A DNA stretch of 64,000 nt, from contig NZ_CP009220.1 in the NCBI RefSeq assembly GCF_001277995.1, positions 1,302,001 through 1,366,000 on the forward strand. The letters run 5' to 3'. The DNA is from Corynebacterium deserti GIMN1.010 (GTDB taxonomy: Bacteria > Actinomycetota > Actinomycetes > Mycobacteriales > Mycobacteriaceae). The translations under genes were made by a program, and so were the position numbers. Shown one piece after another: positions 28,604 to 37,420 of the stretch; within the stretch, counting starts at the first letter, position 1, and every line of letters starts with the position of its first letter. The notes under the pieces were generated by a model. The model ran no database searches, had not been told where the DNA came from, and saw nothing but the letters and a program-made list of their open reading frames with translations.

Positions 28604-30727
28604 ATGTTGGGTTGGCACGATAAGCGATTACTCAAAGACATCCTTCCTGCAAAGGAAGCCAAAGCCATTGAAAAGGCGTTGGGGTACACCACTGCGGAAG
28701 AATTGCTCGGCCACCACGTGCGCAAATACTCCCACCACGGTTCAGGAGTGGGCATTGGTGATGCCCAAGAAGGCGATTTGGTCACCGTTGTCGGTGAAGT
28801 CGCAGTGGCCAAACAGTCCTTCACCCAATCCGGAAAGCTCCTGTACAAAGTCACGGTGCTCACGGAAACCGAACGCATCGGCATCTCGTTTTTTGGTGCA
28901 AAACACATCCCGCGCCTGCTTCCTGAAGGCACCCGCGCGTTATTTACCGGCAAAGTAAGGTACTACCGCAACGAACCCCAGCTTTCACACCCGGAGTTCA
29001 TCGTCATTCCGCGTCCAGGCACCGGCGCAAAAATCACGGCGACCGGCGGCATGAAATCCTTGGCTGCCTACGGCGATGTGGAAGACGTAGCCCGCCGTCT
29101 AGTCGACCGCGAATACATCCCCATCTACGCCGGCACCGCCACCATGACCACGTGGCGCATCATGGCTGCAGTGCAGCGCGTGTTGGAAACCATGCCGGTG
29201 ATCCCCGAGCCACTCATTGCTGTTCCGAATGGTCTGCCTAGTTTTGACGAGGCCATCCGGGGCATCCACGACCCAGGCGATCATGACCCCAGCACGTTTA
29301 TCACCCGTCTGAAATACAATGAGGCACTCTCGCTTGCCACCGTCATGGCGATTCGTCGCGCAGATACCAAAAACCGCAAAGCACCACCGATGCCGCGGGC
29401 GCTTCAAGGGCATCAGCATATGCTTATCGACGCCCTCAACTTCCAACTCACCGATGGCCAGAAGCAAGTCATCCGCGAAATCAGCAGCGACATCGAGCAA
29501 CGCACACCCATGTCCCGCCTGCTCCAGGGTGAAGTCGGCTCCGGTAAAACGATCGTCTCACTGATTGCGATGCTCCAGGCCATCGATTCCGGCAGACAAT
29601 GCGCGATGTTGGCGCCCACGGAAGTACTAGCAACCCAACATGCCCGAAGCTTAAGCACAACGCTTAACAATGCTGGCCTTGATGTCAGAGTTGTGCTCTT
29701 GACTGGCTCCATGTCCACCGCCGCCAAACGTGAAGCACTTTTAGAGATCGTCGCAGGCAACGCCGACATTGTGGTGGGAACCCACGCGATCATTCAAGAC
29801 ACCGTGGAATTTTTTGACTTAGGCCTTGTGGTCGTCGACGAACAGCACCGCTTTGGTGTGGAACAACGCGATCGCCTGCGCACCAAAGGTAGGGAAGGTC
29901 TCACCCCACACCTGCTTGTTATGACGGCAACGCCGATCCCACGCACCATCGCCATGACGGTCTTCGGCGATCTCTCTGTGTCTACGCTGCGCGAACTCCC
30001 GGGTGGCCGCCGCCCAATCCAAACCTCGGTGATTCCCGACTATAAACCCGGCTGGGTGAAACGCGGTTGGGAACGCATCGGGGAGGAAGTCTTGGCAGGT
30101 CGCCAGGCCTACGTGGTGTGCCCGCGCATCGAAGGCGAAGGTGGCGTCTTAGAAATGCACGCGTATCTAGCCACAGAGATTTTCCCCGGACTCAACGTCG
30201 CAATGCTCCACGGCCGCATGGACGCTGACCTTAAAGACCAGGTCATGGCAGAATTTGCAGCAGGGGAGATCGACGTTTTGGTGGCCACCACCGTCATCGA
30301 AGTCGGTATTGACGTCGCCAACGCCACCGTCATGCTCATCCGCGAAGCCGAACGATTCGGCGTCTCCCAAATCCACCAGCTTCGTGGTCGCGTTGGCCGT
30401 GGCAGCCACGATTCGCTCTGCCTCCTGCACACCACCTTCGATGAACACTCACCCCAGGGCCAACGCCTCACCGCCATCGCTGCCACCACCGACGGTTTTC
30501 AACTCTCTGAGCTTGACTTGCAGGTGCGCCAAGAAGGTGATGTCCTAGGCACCCGCCAATCCGGCAGCGACACCAAACTGCGCCATCTCTCCTTCATTAC
30601 CGACCAAAAAATCATTGAACGAGCGCTTATCGACGCCGCCGAGCTGGTTGCCACCGACCGCCGCAGGGCGCTCGAGCTGGTCAGCGAAATCGCAATGGTG
30701 AACCAGGAATACCTGGAGAAGAGTTGA
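28604..30727 (+). CDS. recG: ATP-dependent DNA helicase RecG
   Basis: 707-aa superfamily 2 helicase that regresses stalled forks and processes Holliday junctions. An N-terminal OB/wedge domain precedes the helicase motor: Walker A LLQGEVGSGKT, DEQHRFG as the DEXH box, TATPIPRTIAMTVFGD, and motif VI HQLRGRVGRG. The C-terminal TRG-like segment GDVLGTRQSG is present. The start is 4 bp after the preceding stop, with GGAGTAAGCAC upstream. Confidence 0.96.
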   Translation: MLGWHDKRLLKDILPAKEAKAIEKALGYTTAEELLGHHVRKYSHHGSGVGIGDAQEGDLVTVVGEVAVAKQSFTQSGKLLYKVTVLTETERIGISFFGAKHIPRLLPEGTRALFTGKVRYYRNEPQLSHPEFIVIPRPGTGAKITATGGMKSLAAYGDVEDVARRLVDREYIPIYAGTATMTTWRIMAAVQRVLETMPVIPEPLIAVPNGLPSFDEAIRGIHDPGDHDPSTFITRLKYNEALSLATVMAIRRADTKNRKAPPMPRALQGHQHMLIDALNFQLTDGQKQVIREISSDIEQRTPMSRLLQGEVGSGKTIVSLIAMLQAIDSGRQCAMLAPTEVLATQHARSLSTTLNNAGLDVRVVLLTGSMSTAAKREALLEIVAGNADIVVGTHAIIQDTVEFFDLGLVVVDEQHRFGVEQRDRLRTKGREGLTPHLLVMTATPIPRTIAMTVFGDLSVSTLRELPGGRRPIQTSVIPDYKPGWVKRGWERIGEEVLAGRQAYVVCPRIEGEGGVLEMHAYLATEIFPGLNVAMLHGRMDADLKDQVMAEFAAGEIDVLVATTVIEVGIDVANATVMLIREAERFGVSQIHQLRGRVGRGSHDSLCLLHTTFDEHSPQGQRLTAIAATTDGFQLSELDLQVRQEGDVLGTRQSGSDTKLRHLSFITDQKIIERALIDAAELVATDRRRALELVSEIAMVNQEYLEKS

Positions 30728-30746
30728 TATTGATAGGGTTTACACC

Positions 30747-30962
30747 ATGAAAATCTTCGCACCATTTGCTGGCATCGTCCACTATTTCGTCGACGAGGGC
30801 GATCCAGTAGAAACCGGCACGCAACTGGGCACCGTCGAGGCCATCAAGCTGGAAGCACCCATCTTGGCACCAGGCCCCGGCATCGTTGCCAAGCTGTCGT
30901 TTGATGATTTCTCTGATGTCACCGGTGGCGATGAACTCCTCGAATTGGAGGCAAAGAACTAA
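30747..30962 (+). CDS. Small biotinyl/lipoyl-attachment domain protein
   Basis: The 71-aa protein consists of a single biotinyl-type domain. The attachment loop reads VEAIKLEAPILAPGPG, with the modified Lys conserved although the usual AMKM is AIKL. Such solo domains act as biotin carrier for an acyl-CoA carboxylase, or of unknown partners. No carboxylase subunit is in the window. Its stop overlaps the rsmD start by one base (TAATG), indicating co-translation. Whether it is biotinylated cannot be judged from sequence. Confidence 0.85.
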   Translation: MKIFAPFAGIVHYFVDEGDPVETGTQLGTVEAIKLEAPILAPGPGIVAKLSFDDFSDVTGGDELLELEAKN

Positions 30963-31546
30963 TGGGCCAAACCCGCATTATCTCCGGCGAAGCCCGCGGC
31001 CGGAAAATTGACGTCCCACCATCAGGAACCCGCCCCACCTCTGATCGCGCCCGCGAAGGACTGTTTTCCTCCCTCCAGGTGCGCTTTGGATTGGAAGGTC
31101 AGCGTGTTCTCGATCTTTTCGCTGGTTCCGGTGCTTTAGGCCTGGAGGCGGCATCACGTGGTGCCGATGAAGTGGTCTTGGTGGAATCCAACCCCAAGGC
31201 GGTAGAGATCATTAAGCGCAACATAGGCGTCGTCAAGCATCCGCACGTCCAGGTCGCAGAGATGAAAGTGTCCACGTACCTTGCGGGCGCACCTGCCAAG
31301 TTTTTTACGATGGTGCTCGCCGACCCACCGTACGACCTTGCCGATGACGCCGTCGTTGAGATGCTGCATGCTCTCACCCCTAAGCTTCTCGACGGCGCCG
31401 CCATCGTTGTTGAGCGCCACGTCGACTCGCCAGAAACGGCGTGGCCTGCATGGATGGTTCCCACCACCCAAAAGCTGAAAAAGCGCACCTACGGTATTGC
31501 GCGTATGGACATGGCTGTGTTCGATGAATCCCTAATCGAGGAGTAA
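30962..31546 (+). CDS. rsmD: 16S rRNA (guanine(966)-N2)-methyltransferase
   Basis: The 194-aa SAM-dependent enzyme methylates G966 of 16S rRNA. N-terminal ISGEARGRKIDVPPSG..RPTSDRAREGLFSSL is characteristic of RsmD. The SAM-binding motif LDLFAGSGALGLEAASRGA and the catalytic ADPPYDLAD follow. It is translationally coupled to the preceding biotinyl-domain gene and sits 4 bp before coaD; rsmD-coaD is a widespread pair. Confidence 0.95.
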   Translation: MGQTRIISGEARGRKIDVPPSGTRPTSDRAREGLFSSLQVRFGLEGQRVLDLFAGSGALGLEAASRGADEVVLVESNPKAVEIIKRNIGVVKHPHVQVAEMKVSTYLAGAPAKFFTMVLADPPYDLADDAVVEMLHALTPKLLDGAAIVVERHVDSPETAWPAWMVPTTQKLKKRTYGIARMDMAVFDESLIEE

Positions 31547-31550
31547 ATCA

Positions 31551-32030
31551 ATGAAAGCTGTTTGCCCTGGATCTTTCGATCCCATCACCTTAGGCCACCT
31601 CGACATCGTTACTCGCGCAGCAGCGCAATTCGAGGAAATTACAATCCTTGTCACCGCCAACCCCAACAAGAAATCCGGGTTGTTTACTGTTGCTGAGCGA
31701 ATGGATCTCATCCGCGAATCCACCGCGCACCTCACCAACGTCAAGGTGGACACGTGGGCATCCCTGCTTGTCGATTACACCACCGCCCACGGCATCACCG
31801 CCCTTGTTAAAGGCCTACGCAGCTCCCTTGACTACGAGTACGAACTCCCTATGGCGCAGATGAACCGACGTCTCACCGGTGTGGATACGTTCTTCCTGCT
31901 TACGGATGAAAAGTACGGATACGTCAGCTCCACCCTGTGCAAGGAAGTTGCCCGCTTCGGTGGCGACGTCTCCGGCCTTCTTCCTGAAATTGTCGCCAAC
32001 GCCGTTGTAGAAAAATACCGCAACAATTAA
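31551..32030 (+). CDS. coaD: Phosphopantetheine adenylyltransferase
   Basis: Penultimate enzyme of coenzyme A synthesis, 159 aa. The nucleotidyltransferase motif CPGSFDPITLGHLDIV at the N-terminus and the KGLRSSLDYEYELPMAQMNR segment are diagnostic. The stop overlaps the next start (TAATG). Another CoA gene, coaE, lies at 49181 in this window, but in a separate transcript. Confidence 0.96.
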   Translation: MKAVCPGSFDPITLGHLDIVTRAAAQFEEITILVTANPNKKSGLFTVAERMDLIRESTAHLTNVKVDTWASLLVDYTTAHGITALVKGLRSSLDYEYELPMAQMNRRLTGVDTFFLLTDEKYGYVSSTLCKEVARFGGDVSGLLPEIVANAVVEKYRNN

Positions 32031-32776
32031 TGGCAACTCTTCTGGGCATTGCTGTTATCGTTTTCTTCGGTGCAGCCCTCCAGCGGGTCTCCGGTCTTGG
32101 TCTGGGCCTTGTTGCAGGTCCTGTTCTTGCCGTGTTGCTTGGCCCCATCGAAGGCATCATGGTGGTCAACCTCATTGCCATGGTCAATGCCGCGGTGAAC
32201 TCTGCAACAGTGCTGGGCAACGTCGACTGGAGCAAAACTAAGCTCATTTGCGGAGTTCTTGTGTTTGGCTCCATTCCCGCAGCGTTATTACTCAATTTGG
32301 TGCCTGTGGCAGCCATCCTCACCATCGTGGGTGTGTTGCTGATTCTTGCTCTTGGCGTGGTGACCTTCGCCCAGGACAGAGTTCCACCTGTATCTGGAAA
32401 ACCTCCTGCCGTAGTGGCCGGCATCGGCGCTGGGTTTATGAACACACTGTCTGGTGCCGCAGGACCAGTGCTTACCGTCTACGCCCAAGCCAGCAGGTGG
32501 GAGCAAACCTCATTCGCAGCGTCCCTTCAGCCGATCTTCTTTGTGGCCGGCGGGTTCTCTGTTCTGGTGAAACTACTCCTTGGCACAGCAAGCCTGTCCC
32601 ACACCAGCCTTTGGGTGTGGCCAGTTGCCTTGACGGCTATGGTGTTAGGCATCTGGATAGGGGATTTCTTAAGTAAGCATATTGCTAAGGGAACTGCTCG
32701 AAAGTTCGCATTGCTCGTAGCCCTGGCTGGAGCCATTTCTGTGCTGTACAAGGGAATCACTGGTCTGATGGCCTAA
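32030..32776 (+). CDS. TauE/SafE (TSUP) family membrane permease
   Basis: 248 aa with about 7-8 TM segments. Two repeated GxGxG-containing halves typical of TSUP are seen: RVSGLGLGLVAGPVLAVLLGP and VVAGIGAGFMNTLSGAAGP. The family exports or imports sulfite, sulfoacetate and other organosulfur or C2-C3 anions; the substrate here cannot be deduced. It is translationally coupled to coaD and is the last gene of the thiL-led run. Confidence 0.85.
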   Translation: MATLLGIAVIVFFGAALQRVSGLGLGLVAGPVLAVLLGPIEGIMVVNLIAMVNAAVNSATVLGNVDWSKTKLICGVLVFGSIPAALLLNLVPVAAILTIVGVLLILALGVVTFAQDRVPPVSGKPPAVVAGIGAGFMNTLSGAAGPVLTVYAQASRWEQTSFAASLQPIFFVAGGFSVLVKLLLGTASLSHTSLWVWPVALTAMVLGIWIGDFLSKHIAKGTARKFALLVALAGAISVLYKGITGLMA

Positions 32777-32836
32777 CGAGAGTTAGACTGATCTTCTTGT
32801 ATCACGACACGTGTAGACGAAAAGGAGGTGACAGCG

Positions 32837-33310
32837 ATGGGTGTGGATCGACGGATGTGGAAAATGAGTCCTGAACGACTACAGGAACATCTGCAACTGA
32901 AAAACCGCGCACGACAAATCCCGGACAAGAAAAAGCAGCAAAACAAAAGGGCCTGCCGAGAAAATTCTCGGCGGGCCCTCCCGCATTTATTGGGTGGTGC
33001 TAGCGCTTACAGCAGTGAGGACAGGAAGTCCTTAGTGCGCTGTTCACGCGGATTATCCAACACCTGCTCAGGGGTGCCGGCTTCCACCACGACACCATCA
33101 GCCATGAAGACCACCTGGTCGGCGACTTCGTGGGCGAAACCCATTTCGTGGGTGACAACGAGCATGGTCATGCCGTCGTCGGCGAGCTGTTTCATCACTC
33201 GCAGAACTTCACCGACGAGTTCAGGGTCCAAAGCGCTGGTTGGTTCGTCGAAAAGCATGAGCTTTGGCTCCATGGCAACCGCACGGGCAATCGCGACGCG
33301 CTGCTGCTGA
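32837..33310 (+). CDS. Possible small basic protein with near-perfect ribosome binding site; 3' end uncertain
   Basis: ATG 32837 follows AAAAGGAGGTGACAGCG, almost the full anti-Shine-Dalgarno complement. The first ~38 residues are strongly basic and plausible ([20 protein letters not shown], then a Lys/Arg-rich stretch). No stop occurs before the hairpin at 32949-32978; the frame runs on antisense to the ABC ATPase gene until 33310. Either the protein is short and its stop was lost, or the message ends without a stop codon at the hairpin. It may also be spurious. I recognise no family. Confidence 0.35.
   Translation: MGVDRRMWKMSPERLQEHLQLKNRARQIPDKKKQQNKRACRENSRRALPHLLGGASAYSSEDRKSLVRCSRGLSNTCSGVPASTTTPSAMKTTWSATSWAKPISWVTTSMVMPSSASCFITRRTSPTSSGSKALVGSSKSMSFGSMATARAIATRCC
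32944..32982. terminator. Terminator of the amino acid ABC operon
   Basis: Stem of 12 bp GGGCCTGCCGAG (32949-32960) / CTCGGCGGGCCC (32967-32978), one G-U wobble, loop AAAATT. On the minus strand it is followed by TTTTGTTTTG, giving a good U-tract 25 bp after the ATPase stop. Transcripts from the left would meet it without a U-tract. Confidence 0.85.
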
Positions 33311-33771
33311 CCGCCCGACAGCTGGACGGGATAGGCGTCCGCCTTGTGGGCGAGGCCGACCTGCTCGAGCAACTCCATTGCACGTGCACGGGCCTTGCTT
33401 TCGGGCTGCTTCTTTACGTGGATGGGCGCTTCGATGATGTTCTCGATCACCGTACGGTGGGGGAAGAGGTTGAAGTTCTGGAACACCATGCCGATATCGG
33501 AGCGCTGCTTGGCGGCGTCCTTCTCAGAGATTTCGTACAGCACGCCGTCGCGTTCGCGGTAGCCGATGAGATCACCATCGACGTAAAGACGACCCGCGTT
33601 GACCTTTTCCAAGTGGTTGACACAGCGCAGCATGGTGGATTTACCGGAACCAGAAGGCCCGATCAGACAGGTGACGGTACCTTTGGGGACCTGCAAGTCA
33701 ATGCCCTTGAGCACTTCCAATCGTCCGTAGTTTTTGCAGACCTGCTGAGCATCAATCATCAGTTGCGACAT
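33007..33771 (-). CDS. Polar amino acid ABC transporter, ATP-binding protein
   Basis: 254 aa, GlnQ/HisP-like ATPase. Walker [11 protein letters not shown]-loop [11 protein letters not shown], signature [14 protein letters not shown], Walker [14 protein letters not shown] and H-loop VVTHEMGFA are all intact. It energises import with the permease (4 bp upstream in transcription order) and the lipoprotein at 34767. The exact amino acid is unknown; glutamine/glutamate-type is the family default. Confidence 0.92.
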   Translation of the reverse strand: MSQLMIDAQQVCKNYGRLEVLKGIDLQVPKGTVTCLIGPSGSGKSTMLRCVNHLEKVNAGRLYVDGDLIGYRERDGVLYEISEKDAAKQRSDIGMVFQNFNLFPHRTVIENIIEAPIHVKKQPESKARARAMELLEQVGLAHKADAYPVQLSGGQQQRVAIARAVAMEPKLMLFDEPTSALDPELVGEVLRVMKQLADDGMTMLVVTHEMGFAHEVADQVVFMADGVVVEAGTPEQVLDNPREQRTKDFLSSLL

Positions 33772-33774
33772 TTA

Positions 33775-34716
33775 CTAGTTCTCCTTGGAGGTTTCAGGAA
33801 CAACGGTGACATTGCCCGGGATTGCGCCTTCAGCATCAGCCAACGCAGCGAGCTGACGTGCGGTCAGGGTGCGGGTGCTGCCCTTTTCGAAGTGCTTCTC
33901 CAGGTAGTACTGACCAACCATAAGAATAGAGGTGATGACCAGGTACCAGCTCGCAGCAACCAGAAGCATTGGAACTGGCTCGAAGAGAGAGTACGCAATA
34001 TCCATGCTGCGGCCATACAGCTCGAGAGAATAAGGAATCGCCACAACCAGAGAGGTGGTCTTGAGCATGGAGATCAGCTCATTGCCGGTTGGCGGAATAA
34101 TAATCCGCATCGCCTGCGGCAAGATGGTGCGACGCATCGTCATCGACCAGTTCATGCCCAACGCTTTCGAAGCCTCCATCTGGCCCTCAGGCACGGCTTG
34201 GATGCCCGAGCGCACGATTTCCGCCATGTACGCAGCTTCGTTGAGGCCAAGGCCGATTACTGCGAGGAGGAACATGTTGGACAACATGCTTTGCAGATCG
34301 ATCTCTGCGAAACCGAGGTTGATCGACTGGTAAAGAGAACCCAGTAGACCCCAGAACACCAACTGAACATAAATTGGGGTGCCACGGAAGATCCAGAGGT
34401 ACAACCACGCAACGCTTTGCATCACTGGGTTGCCTGACATGCGCATGACAGCCAAGATTGCGCCGAGAACCACACCCAAGATCATAGACAGCAAGGTCAG
34501 CGCAATGGTGTGAAGTGCTGCGGTGGCAATGCGGGTGTCAAAAAGATACGCGCGGTAGGTATCCCAACCGTAGGCCTCATTGTTGAGCGCGCTGATGATA
34601 AACCATGCGAGCAGTGCCACGATGATGGCGGCTGCGACCCACCGACCAGGGTGGCGCAAAGGTTTTGCTTCAATCGGTTTCGGTTGGCCAGTTGGCCGAG
34701 GAGAGGTATCTGACAT
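33775..34716 (-). CDS. Polar amino acid ABC transporter, permease
   Basis: 313 aa, HisM/GlnP type. A single N-terminal TM (VAAAIIVALLAWFIISAL) precedes the permease core, with the EAA loop EIVRSGIQAVPEGQMEASKALGMNWS. The C-terminal tail (LAALADAEGAIPGNVTVVPETSKEN) is longer than usual. It is the sole permease of the operon, so it would work as a homodimer. The gene is between the solute-binding protein and ATPase genes. Confidence 0.92.
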   Translation of the reverse strand: MSDTSPRPTGQPKPIEAKPLRHPGRWVAAAIIVALLAWFIISALNNEAYGWDTYRAYLFDTRIATAALHTIALTLLSMILGVVLGAILAVMRMSGNPVMQSVAWLYLWIFRGTPIYVQLVFWGLLGSLYQSINLGFAEIDLQSMLSNMFLLAVIGLGLNEAAYMAEIVRSGIQAVPEGQMEASKALGMNWSMTMRRTILPQAMRIIIPPTGNELISMLKTTSLVVAIPYSLELYGRSMDIAYSLFEPVPMLLVAASWYLVITSILMVGQYYLEKHFEKGSTRTLTARQLAALADAEGAIPGNVTVVPETSKEN

Positions 34717-34737
34717 TGTGTTTAACTTTCCTGCTTA

Positions 34738-34772
34738 GGTTTTAAGGTTCTTAAGTTTTGAGGTTCTTAAGA
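34738..34772. repeat. Imperfect tandem repeat (2 x 16 bp) at the end of the solute-binding protein gene
   Basis: On the minus strand TTAAGAACCTCAAAAC is followed directly by TTAAGAACCTTAAAAC (15 of 16 identical). The first copy includes the stop codon of the binding-protein gene, and a third partial TAAG follows. It lies in the gap before the permease gene. Confidence 0.7.
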
Positions 34773-35756
34773 GGCGTTGAACGCCGATTCTGCAAGCGGC
34801 ACTTCATTGATCAGAGTTTCCTCCAACAGGCCTTCTTCGATGCCCCATTGGGCCAAGATGCGCTCGTAATCACCAGTGTCAATGAGGTGTTGGAAGGCAG
34901 CAGCGGCAGCCGGGGTGAGGTCGGATTCCAGCGGGAAGGCGAATCCAAACGGCGCAGCTAGGTAGATATCGCCGACAACTTCGATGCGTCCTTCGGAGCG
35001 CTCAGCAGCCCAGGCAGTAATCGGGGAGTCAGCGGCTAATGCGTCGGCACGCCCCAAAATCAGTGCGGTTGCTGCAGTATCCGCAGTCTCATACGAAAGC
35101 ACGGTGATCGGTTCCTTGCCCTCTGCGACGCACTGTTCAGAACGCGGGCGAACATCATCAGTCTCTGCCACGGTGGTGCGTTGAACCGCGACCGTCAAAC
35201 CACATGCATTGTCAGGGTCAACGGGGGTCTCTCGATCCGTTGCTTGCGCCCACTGCACACCGGCGTAAAGGAAATCGATGAAATCAAAGTTTTCTCGACG
35301 TTCCTCATTGTCCGTGAAACCGGAAGCACCCATATCCACCGTGCCTGCTTGCACAGACGGGAGAATCAGCGAGAAGTCTTGTTCCTGTGGCGCGAAATCC
35401 AAGCCCATAACAGAAGCCATCGCGCGGACTAGATCCATCTCAACGCCGATGATCTGCCCATCAGAATCCTTGAACTCAAACGGTGGAAACGGGGGATTGG
35501 CACCTGCCGTGAGCACACCACGTTGCGCGAGGGCCTCAGGAACCATCGCCTGAATCTCTGGGACTGGGTCAGGAAGGATCTGCTCCCAACCCTCTGGCGT
35601 GCCATCCTCCTCGTTTGTTACACACGAGACGAGGCTGAGTGAGGTTGCCACGATCGCTACAGTCGCTGCCACGATACGACCACGTCGATGTGTTCCAAAG
35701 TGCTTGTGGCTTCTTGGTTTCGACTGTTGTCGAAGTCTGGTCAAACTCTCAATCAT
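34767..35756 (-). CDS. Polar amino acid ABC transporter, solute-binding lipoprotein
   Basis: About 329 aa from ATG 35756. Cationic start, hydrophobic stretch IVAATVAIVATSLSL and lipobox LVSC mark a lipoprotein signal, so it is tethered outside the membrane. The mature part is a type 3 extracellular solute-binding protein (NPPFPPFEFKDSDGQIIGVEMDLVRAMA). The frame is open to 35912, but the upstream section does not look like a signal sequence. The ribosome binding site (AGGTAG) is weak, so the start is tentative. It is first gene of the operon. Confidence 0.85.
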   Translation of the reverse strand: MIESLTRLRQQSKPRSHKHFGTHRRGRIVAATVAIVATSLSLVSCVTNEEDGTPEGWEQILPDPVPEIQAMVPEALAQRGVLTAGANPPFPPFEFKDSDGQIIGVEMDLVRAMASVMGLDFAPQEQDFSLILPSVQAGTVDMGASGFTDNEERRENFDFIDFLYAGVQWAQATDRETPVDPDNACGLTVAVQRTTVAETDDVRPRSEQCVAEGKEPITVLSYETADTAATALILGRADALAADSPITAWAAERSEGRIEVVGDIYLAAPFGFAFPLESDLTPAAAAAFQHLIDTGDYERILAQWGIEEGLLEETLINEVPLAESAFNAS

Positions 35757-35924
35757 GGGCAAAATACTACCTGTTGATGTGGCAAATACCTGTACTGAGG
35801 TTGGCATTGTGTGGGATTTTGGTGAATTAACAGTTGATGGGCGGGGGACTGTATTGGGAAACAGTGGAGTTCGGTAAAAATGGCCGCTCGCGGTTACTTG
35901 ATCTGTTCGCATTGAATTCGCAAT

Positions 35925-35966
35925 GAAAAAGCCCCAAAGGTGCTGGAGGGCACGATCTGGGGCTCG
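35925..35966 (-). terminator. Terminator of the DUF368 gene
   Basis: Stem AGCCCCA (35930-35936) / TGGGGCT (35958-35964) with an inner GTGC/GCAC stem. On the minus strand it is followed by TTTTTC. It lies about 50 bp after the stop at 36014. Just beyond is a second small palindrome, CATTG-AATTCG-CAATG, at about 35910-35926. Confidence 0.8.
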
Positions 35967-36013
35967 GTCAATTGTTCAATTGTGCATTTGTTTAGGGAAG
36001 TTCGCCGACTAGG

Positions 36014-37003
36014 TTAGCGTGGGGCTTCCTCGGAGACGATTTCGGAATCGATGTTCTTAGAGGTAGTACGCTCCACGAACATCAGAAGTGCAACAATAGC
36101 GCCACCCAAAATGACGATGCCGAAGATCAGCACTGCGTTATCTCCGGGTGCCATCAGGTTGGCATCTGCATCCTGCCAAGGCCAGAGTGCACGTAGTGAA
36201 CCAAGCATAAGGCCAGCCATGATGGTCAAAGTGATAGTGCGGTGATGCTCAAGAACATAGGAAAGCGCCTTGACGAACAAGATGATACCTGTAAGAGCGC
36301 CCAGGATAAACACACCAATCACTGGCCAGTCACGGTTGGAAAGGGACTCCATAATTGGGGCGTACAGACCAACCGCCAATAGGAAGAAGGAACCGGACAC
36401 ACCAGGAAGTACCAGGGCACAGACAGCGATCGCTGCACACACGAAGATCAGCAGAAGTGAAGGATCGGTACGCGGAGCACTGGTAAACGAGGTGCCGAAG
36501 AAGCCAACGACAGCACAGCCAATAAACAAAGGAATAACGATGGCAAGACGCTTCTTGGCATCACGCATATCCATCATGCCCAGAGGCACAAGAATAGACA
36601 CCGCCACCATGCCAAGGAAGAGTGCGCGAGTGATCTCTGGATAGTCTTCCACCACCGTGTGAAGGACAGAAGACATCGAGAACACGATGACGACCATGCC
36701 GGCAGCGATGGAACCAAGGAACCACCAGTCGATCTTTGCCGCCGCTTCTTTCACCTTTGAGCGGTCTTTAAAGACGACCTTGATGAGGTCAATGAGCAAG
36801 TCACCATTGTGGAGTGCGCGCTCATAAAGTCCAAGCACAAGCGCGACGGTTCCACCTGAAATTCCTGGCACCAACTCTGCCATTCCGATCAAACCGCCAC
36901 GAATCATGTTGAAGATGATGGCGAAAGGTGTCTTTTTGGTCTTGGTCGGGTAGACGTGATGTTCGTTTTGGGCGTTGTGGGCGTCAGTCTCAGCGGCGCT
37001 CAT
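36014..37003 (-). CDS. DUF368 / PopT-family polyprenyl-phosphate translocase
   Basis: 329 aa with about 9-10 TM segments. The DUF368 signature NMIRGGLIGMAELVPGISGGTVALVLGLYERAL is at the N-terminus, and a related half-motif ALVLPGVSGSFFLLAVGLYAPIMESL lies in the second half. DUF368 (PopT) proteins were recently shown in other bacteria to return undecaprenyl phosphate across the membrane; in Corynebacteriales the carrier would be decaprenyl phosphate, by inference. Monocistronic, with its own terminator. Confidence 0.85.
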   Translation of the reverse strand: MSAAETDAHNAQNEHHVYPTKTKKTPFAIIFNMIRGGLIGMAELVPGISGGTVALVLGLYERALHNGDLLIDLIKVVFKDRSKVKEAAAKIDWWFLGSIAAGMVVIVFSMSSVLHTVVEDYPEITRALFLGMVAVSILVPLGMMDMRDAKKRLAIVIPLFIGCAVVGFFGTSFTSAPRTDPSLLLIFVCAAIAVCALVLPGVSGSFFLLAVGLYAPIMESLSNRDWPVIGVFILGALTGIILFVKALSYVLEHHRTITLTIMAGLMLGSLRALWPWQDADANLMAPGDNAVLIFGIVILGGAIVALLMFVERTTSKNIDSEIVSEEAPR

Positions 37004-37127
37004 ATGAAGTTCAATTATCTTTCGTCGTCAATTGGCAAAACTCTATTAACTATACGTTCCAACTGGGATAAAAGAATAGTTTTGTGGCGGATGTCTATTG
37101 TCCTGGACATTTAAGATCTCTGATTGA

Positions 37128-37420
37128 GCGCATCATGAGGGTCGTGAGATCGCTGCAGCGTGGGAAATGCAACATCAATACCTTTGTGGGCAGGGATGGT
37201 ATTTGAGATTGGATTCAGCTAACGACACCGCGCTACTTATCGCACAGGAGATTTCACTTTTAGAAGTAGAGAATTCTAGCGCGATGAATTAGCAGTGCCA
37301 CCAGCTCAACAGCTTTTAGGTTAAAGACCTGCTGCGTAACATCTACCAGGAAGAGGAGGTAAAGTAATGACAGCTTCATGTCCGTTGTGCTGTCAATTCT
37401 CAATGTGGCGCGTGAGTTAA
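37128..37420 (+). pseudogene. Probable remnant of a small gene with frameshifts, family unknown
   Basis: The frame opening at 37128 reads protein-like (EIAAAWEMQHQYLCGQGWYL ... LLIAQEISLLEVENSSAMN) and stops at 37292. A shifted frame over the junction continues DELAVPPAQQLL, and a third continues VKDLLRNIYQEEEVK before stopping at 37366-37368. A well-placed GAGGAGGTAAAGTA-ATG then opens a 17-codon frame ending at 37420. The pattern fits a decayed gene ending in ...QEEEVK with a coupled second start. I do not recognise the family. Confidence 0.35.
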
